Source: CAIVSN01 sp043778375
GTDB taxonomy: Bacteria > Patescibacteriota > Gracilibacteria > BD1-5 > UBA2023
NCBI GenBank assembly: GCA_043778375.1
Contig: JAYWGH010000002.1
Location: forward strand, 1-10,509
Length of the DNA: 10,509 nt
Direction: 5' to 3'
Shown here: positions 7,725 to 10,509 of the stretch, piece after piece
How positions within the stretch are numbered: position 1 is the stretch's first letter
Layout: each line of letters starts with the position of its first letter
Translations under genes and position numbers: made by a program
Notes under the pieces: model-generated
The model's database searches: none
Told to the model about the DNA's origin: nothing
What the model saw: the letters and a program-made list of their open reading frames with translations, nothing else

Positions 7725-8945
7725 CTACGCCTGATATTTCTGCTCAGGAGTTACGCCATATCGTACCGTACGTTTGCCGTACCGGACATTGAGAGACTCG
7801 AGTACACACTCGAGATTGCGCGCGTATTCGAGGGGCTTTCCTGGTATCACTGGATCGACGAGTACTATATCTCCAAAGCTCAGTTGTCTGGGTTTAGTCG
7901 AGTGGAGTCCTCCAAATATCACTCCAGTCGTGCGGTAGAGCACACCAGAGCGCCATATCTGCTCAAAACACTCTTTGAGTGCACTCAGTATGAGTCATCG
8001 ATCGTCTGTGAATTCTCAAAAATCATAGCTATATGAGTCTCGAATCATTTCCTTGGTGCGTAGAGTAACCCCGACTGAGCGAATACTCCACCGCATAAGT
8101 ATGATCTCTCGATAGGCGCGTTCAAAGTTTTCTATACAACGCCCCCACAGCGTATGTTTATTGTCTGTTATCGCATGGTTGAATGATCGAGATCGTATGA
8201 GAGACTTCTGATCTTTACCACTCGGTATACTCCCCCGCCAAACATCTACTCACCTGAGCTCGAGCCAGAGGATGGTAGCATTTTTGCCGATGAGACGCTC
8301 GAGTTTTCGATACCCGAGTCCGATGAAGTCTGAGATCGTCTTGATATTTGCCCCGAGGCGTGACTCGAGACCAGCTCCAATAAATGGGATATCTCGCACG
8401 GGGAGCTTATAAAAAAGAGTATTTTCATCCTCATGATCGAGCCCGATAAATACTCAAAAGGGTTTGTTAATATCTGAGAATATCTTGGCCTTGATCCGAG
8501 TATTTGCGACCCCGATAGATACAGGGATACCTATAGACGCGAGGATACGCTTTTTCATAGTCTCTGCCCACTCCTCTATGTCTCCATTATGCTCGAGCTC
8601 AGGGATACCAGTAATGCGTACAAACGCCTCATCGATAGAAAACACCTCTACCTCGAGAGTATGAAGCTCGAGAAAGGCGAGAAATTGACGAGATATCTGC
8701 GTATAGTATGCAAGATCAGGACGCACCTGTATGAGTTTATCTCCGAGGAGTGATTGAGCCTGCCATATCGGAGTGCCCACTCCGATCCCTATTTTACGAC
8801 AGGGGTACGAGGCGGCTATAATGAGATCACCCCCAACTACTACGTATTTTCCCTTGAGCTCGGGTCGCCTCAGACACTCACACGATACAAAAAAACAATT
8901 GCAGTCTATGTGCGCATAGATATCTCGAGAAGTTCGCAAGATCAT
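7725..8945 (-). CDS. umuC: Y-family translesion DNA polymerase, UmuC/DinB-like
   Basis: This low-fidelity polymerase of 406 residues would copy past damaged bases. Metal-binding acidic residues are Asp14 (H-I-D-C-N) and Asp105/Glu106 in the S-I-D-E-A-F motif; Phe19 is the likely steric gate against ribonucleotides. After the palm come the I-K-A-K-I-F-S-D-I-N-K-P-F-G stretch, the thumb helix-hairpin-helix (L-P-V-R-D-I-P-F-I-G), and a little-finger domain with S-R-S-F-N-H-A-I-T-D, close to UmuC's S-R-S-F-G-E-R-I-T-D. A C-terminal R-Q-L-S-F could be the sliding-clamp motif, at the place of UmuC's Q-L-N-L-F. UGA-Gly occurs at 8454-8456, 8250-8252, 8016-8018 and 7995-7997; it ends at TAG. Start ATG lies 12 bp after the umuD-like stop, so the two are surely cotranscribed. 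The palm-thumb junction looks DinB-like and the C-terminal half UmuC-like; the UmuD partner favours umuC. Confidence 0.88.
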
Positions 8946-8957
8946 ATACGCAAATGA

Positions 8958-9326
8958 TTACTTATACTTTCGTAGACTTGCGCTTACAACTCCGAGTATT
9001 TGGAGTGATTCCTCTGGTGCGAGATGCGCATAGTCCGGATGTCCTGCGTATAGAGACACTCCCCCGCTAAACTTTCGAAATGCTCGAATAAGATATCTCC
9101 CGTCGATTTCTCCCATGACGAGATCTCCGTCTTTTGGGACTCTCCCCTTCTCGACTATGAGCGTATCCCCAGAGAGAATCCCAAAATCTCGCATGCTCAC
9201 ATCGGGCATAGTATGTAGCATTGATACTGCTGGATGCTCGAGGAGGTAGTCGCTGAGGCGTATATCCCCTATCTGTGGCTCAGTCGTGGTGGGGACTTCG
9301 GATATAAACCGGGGATGCTTGTACAT
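8958..9326 (-). CDS. umuD: UmuD-like S24-family protein, apparently cleavage-deficient
   Basis: This 122-residue protein aligns along its length with UmuD. UmuD is trimmed by RecA-stimulated self-cleavage to UmuD', which binds UmuC to form Pol V. The L-S-D-Y-L-L-E-H-P-A segment matches UmuD's L-N-Q-L-L-I-Q-H-P-S. Ser44 (V-S-M-R-D-F-G-I) corresponds to catalytic Ser60. Exactly 37 residues later, where UmuD has catalytic Lys97, there is Arg81. No Cys-Gly or Ala-Gly cleavage pair is seen before the domain. It therefore looks like a ready-made UmuD'. There is no in-frame UGA; stop is TAA. I chose the only ATG (9326), which lies in an inverted repeat. A TTG at 9377 would add 17 Tyr-rich residues encoded by the palindrome and reach UmuD's 139-residue length, but still with no cleavage pair. 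The umuC-like gene follows after 12 bp. Confidence 0.85.
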   Translation of the reverse strand: MYKHPRFISEVPTTTEPQIGDIRLSDYLLEHPAVSMLHTMPDVSMRDFGILSGDTLIVEKGRVPKDGDLVMGEIDGRYLIRAFRKFSGGVSLYAGHPDYAHLAPEESLQILGVVSASLRKYK

Positions 9327-9350
9327 ATAAGAGGTATATTTATATGTACA
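9320..9350. promoter_or_regulatory. Perfect 11-bp inverted repeat covering the umuD-like start codon
   Basis: TGTACATATAA (9320-9330) and TTATATGTACA (9340-9350) are perfect inverted repeats separated by 9 bp. The ATG of the umuD-like gene (9326-9324) sits inside the start-proximal arm. On the DNA this could be an operator for a damage-response repressor. On the transcript it would fold into a stem hiding the start codon. It does not fit the E. coli LexA box CTGT-N8-ACAG. A candidate minus-strand -10 (TATATT) lies just upstream in the 90-bp gap after the glycosylase gene, but no good -35 was found. Confidence 0.55.
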
Positions 9351-9416
9351 GAGTATATAAATATATGGGGAATACAAGAGTTTTTAGAAGTTCCCTCAGC
9401 GGGTTTAGGGTGAGTA

Positions 9417-10001
9417 TTACTTATGAAGCTCCGCATCCTTATACTTCCACAAAAGCCTCATAGCAGTTGTACATTCCGGTTTCCAATTCTGCGCAATATT
9501 CGTCATCTCTCGCTCGAGGGATGCACCAGTCTTAGTGAGATTATAGAGACTGACCATTGCCTGTCTGATACCACCATCTTTTGGAGCAAATACATCGCTT
9601 CGCCCGAGTGTGAATATGAGGATCATCTGGGCACTCCAGACTCCAATACCGTGGATACGCGAGAGAACTTCGATTACCTCTCTGTCCGGGGCTTTTGCGA
9701 GCACTAGTGGATCAATAGCTCAAGACTGGAATGCAAGAGCCACCGCGTGCATATACTCTCCCTTACGAGTGGATATCCCAAGAGTCCTCAGGACTGTGAG
9801 GGGACTCCCTCAGAGTGCCTCTGGTATCGGGAACCCTCAGAAATACTGGATAAATCGAGCCTCTATTGAGGCCGCGGCTTTTGTAGAGATTTGCTGAGAA
9901 ATAATCGACGAGAGAAGGTCCTCGTAGAGATTATTTGTGGGCGCGAGAGGCACTAGATTTATAGTCTCTACCAGACGCGCGATGATAGGGTCACTCCACA
10001 T
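9417..10001 (-). CDS. DNA-3-methyladenine glycosylase II, AlkA/HhH-GPD family
   Basis: This 194-residue base-excision repair enzyme would remove alkylated purines such as 3-methyladenine. The helix-hairpin-helix lies at about residues 113-125 (L-S-R-I-H-G-I-G-V-W-S-A-Q), followed by D-V-F-A-P-K-D-G-G-I-R. Asp142 there matches the catalytic Asp238 of E. coli AlkA (D-V-F-L-P-D-D). An upstream S-I-I-S-Q-Q-I-S motif is also typical of the family. The short length fits compact Mag/AlkA glycosylases without AlkA's N-terminal domain. UGA-Gly occurs at 9837-9839, 9810-9812 and 9720-9722; without recoding only the last third would be seen. Start ATG comes 2 bp after the Nudix stop, showing cotranscription; stop is TAA. 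No four-Cys iron-sulfur motif of the EndoIII/MutY kind is present, so those are excluded. Confidence 0.88.
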
Positions 10002-10003
10002 AA

Positions 10004-10509
10004 TTACTTGAGTATAGTAGCTCGCTCAGTGTACCTTATGAGTCTTGCACCAGTCATCTTTTTTACTTCTGCGAGAGAGTACCACTCTATACCTGCCCCA
10101 TTACTTGTATCTACTTCATTTGGATCAGCTTGAATCGGGGTATCCATAGCGAGAACTCAGACAAACCCAATATCGTAGTGATGATGAGCGGGCTCACCCT
10201 TCCGAGGATTTTCAGGTATTTCATGGATATCAATATCTACGATCTGGGGGAAAATTTCAGGAGTGAGTCCTGCTTCCTCGAGACATTCTCTGCGAGCAAC
10301 CTCGAATACATCAGTATCACCGTCGCAGTGTCCTCAAAACTGGAGGAGCTTTCCGAGTGACTTATGTTTCATGAGGAGAAAATGTGTTCGCTCAGGATTT
10401 GTAACGAGGAGAGAGGAAGTTATATGTCCAGGCAGATAGAGTTCTGACTGAGTGTACTCATCTCGAAAGTATGCTCGATTGGATCTCACTTTAATGAGCG
10501 CTTGGAGTG
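10004..10509 (-). CDS. Nudix hydrolase (5' end outside window)
   Basis: At least 168 codons of a Nudix-fold hydrolase are present, with the start beyond the right edge. Nudix enzymes cleave nucleoside diphosphates linked to another group; here the substrate is unknown. The Nudix box is G-G-H-C-D-G-D-T-D-V-F-E-V-A-R followed by R-E-C-L-E-E-A-G-L. Thr stands where the box usually has its first Glu, but the metal-binding R-E-x-x-E-E core is intact; this G-G-H-C-D-G-D form is one I know from a common bacterial Nudix subgroup. Downstream, D-I-D-I-H and G-E-P-A-H-H-H-Y-D are also typical of that subgroup. UGA-Gly occurs in the conserved G-G (10334-10336) and in a later F-V-G-V strand. It ends at TAA, 2 bp before the glycosylase start. 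Its place ahead of repair genes suggests nucleotide-pool cleaning, which is inference. Confidence 0.9.

Noticed and set aside
8958..9377. A longer UmuD-like protein starting at TTG 9377.
   Set aside because: The 17 added residues are Tyr-rich and are encoded by the AT-rich inverted repeat; the ATG at 9326 is the simpler start. Kept as an alternative only.

Overview
The window reads as chromosomal DNA from a bacterium of the Candidate Phyla Radiation that decodes UGA as glycine (translation table 25), as known for Gracilibacteria (BD1-5) and Absconditabacteria (SR1). Under the standard code most genes here look broken. With UGA read as Gly they become full-length, and every one ends at TAA or TAG. 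I count 29 in-frame UGA codons in nine genes. Several fall on glycines that the families conserve: the G-K-G hairpin of the Xer recombinase, the G-G before the Nudix box, and the N-K-P-x-G stretch of the Y-family polymerase. The sequence alone does not separate the two phyla.

Left part (1-5181): the C-terminal two thirds of valyl-tRNA synthetase (valS), an intergenic spacer with a long imperfect hairpin (1712-1786), an unrecognised 562-residue protein with two C-terminal membrane segments, a convergent MsrQ/ferric-reductase-like haem membrane protein, and an AbiEi-type winged-helix protein with no visible AbiEii toxin partner. Middle (5162-6637): two unrecognised genes diverge from a compact shared promoter region and overlap their convergent neighbours at the 3' ends.

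Right part (6570-10509): everything lies on the minus strand and concerns DNA maintenance. A Nudix hydrolase (cut by the window edge), an AlkA-type 3-methyladenine glycosylase, a UmuD-like protein and a UmuC/DinB-like translesion polymerase form a run of closely spaced genes. After these come a 28-bp dif-like site (7666-7693) and a single XerC/D-type tyrosine recombinase. The site has the layout 11-bp arm, 6-bp centre, 11-bp arm, with perfectly palindromic arms; 20 of 28 positions match E. coli dif as I know it. This looks like a one-recombinase chromosome dimer resolution module of the XerS/dif or XerH/dif type. Genes on either side tend to point toward it, as expected near a replication terminus.

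The most notable observations are the dif/xer module, a UmuD-like protein that lacks a recognisable self-cleavage site and has Arg in place of the catalytic Lys, an 11-bp inverted repeat covering its start codon, and the long hairpin after valS. No clear Shine-Dalgarno sequence is visible before the starts I inspected. No tRNA, rRNA, CRISPR array or transposase gene was seen, and no gene-free stretch exceeds about 250 bases.
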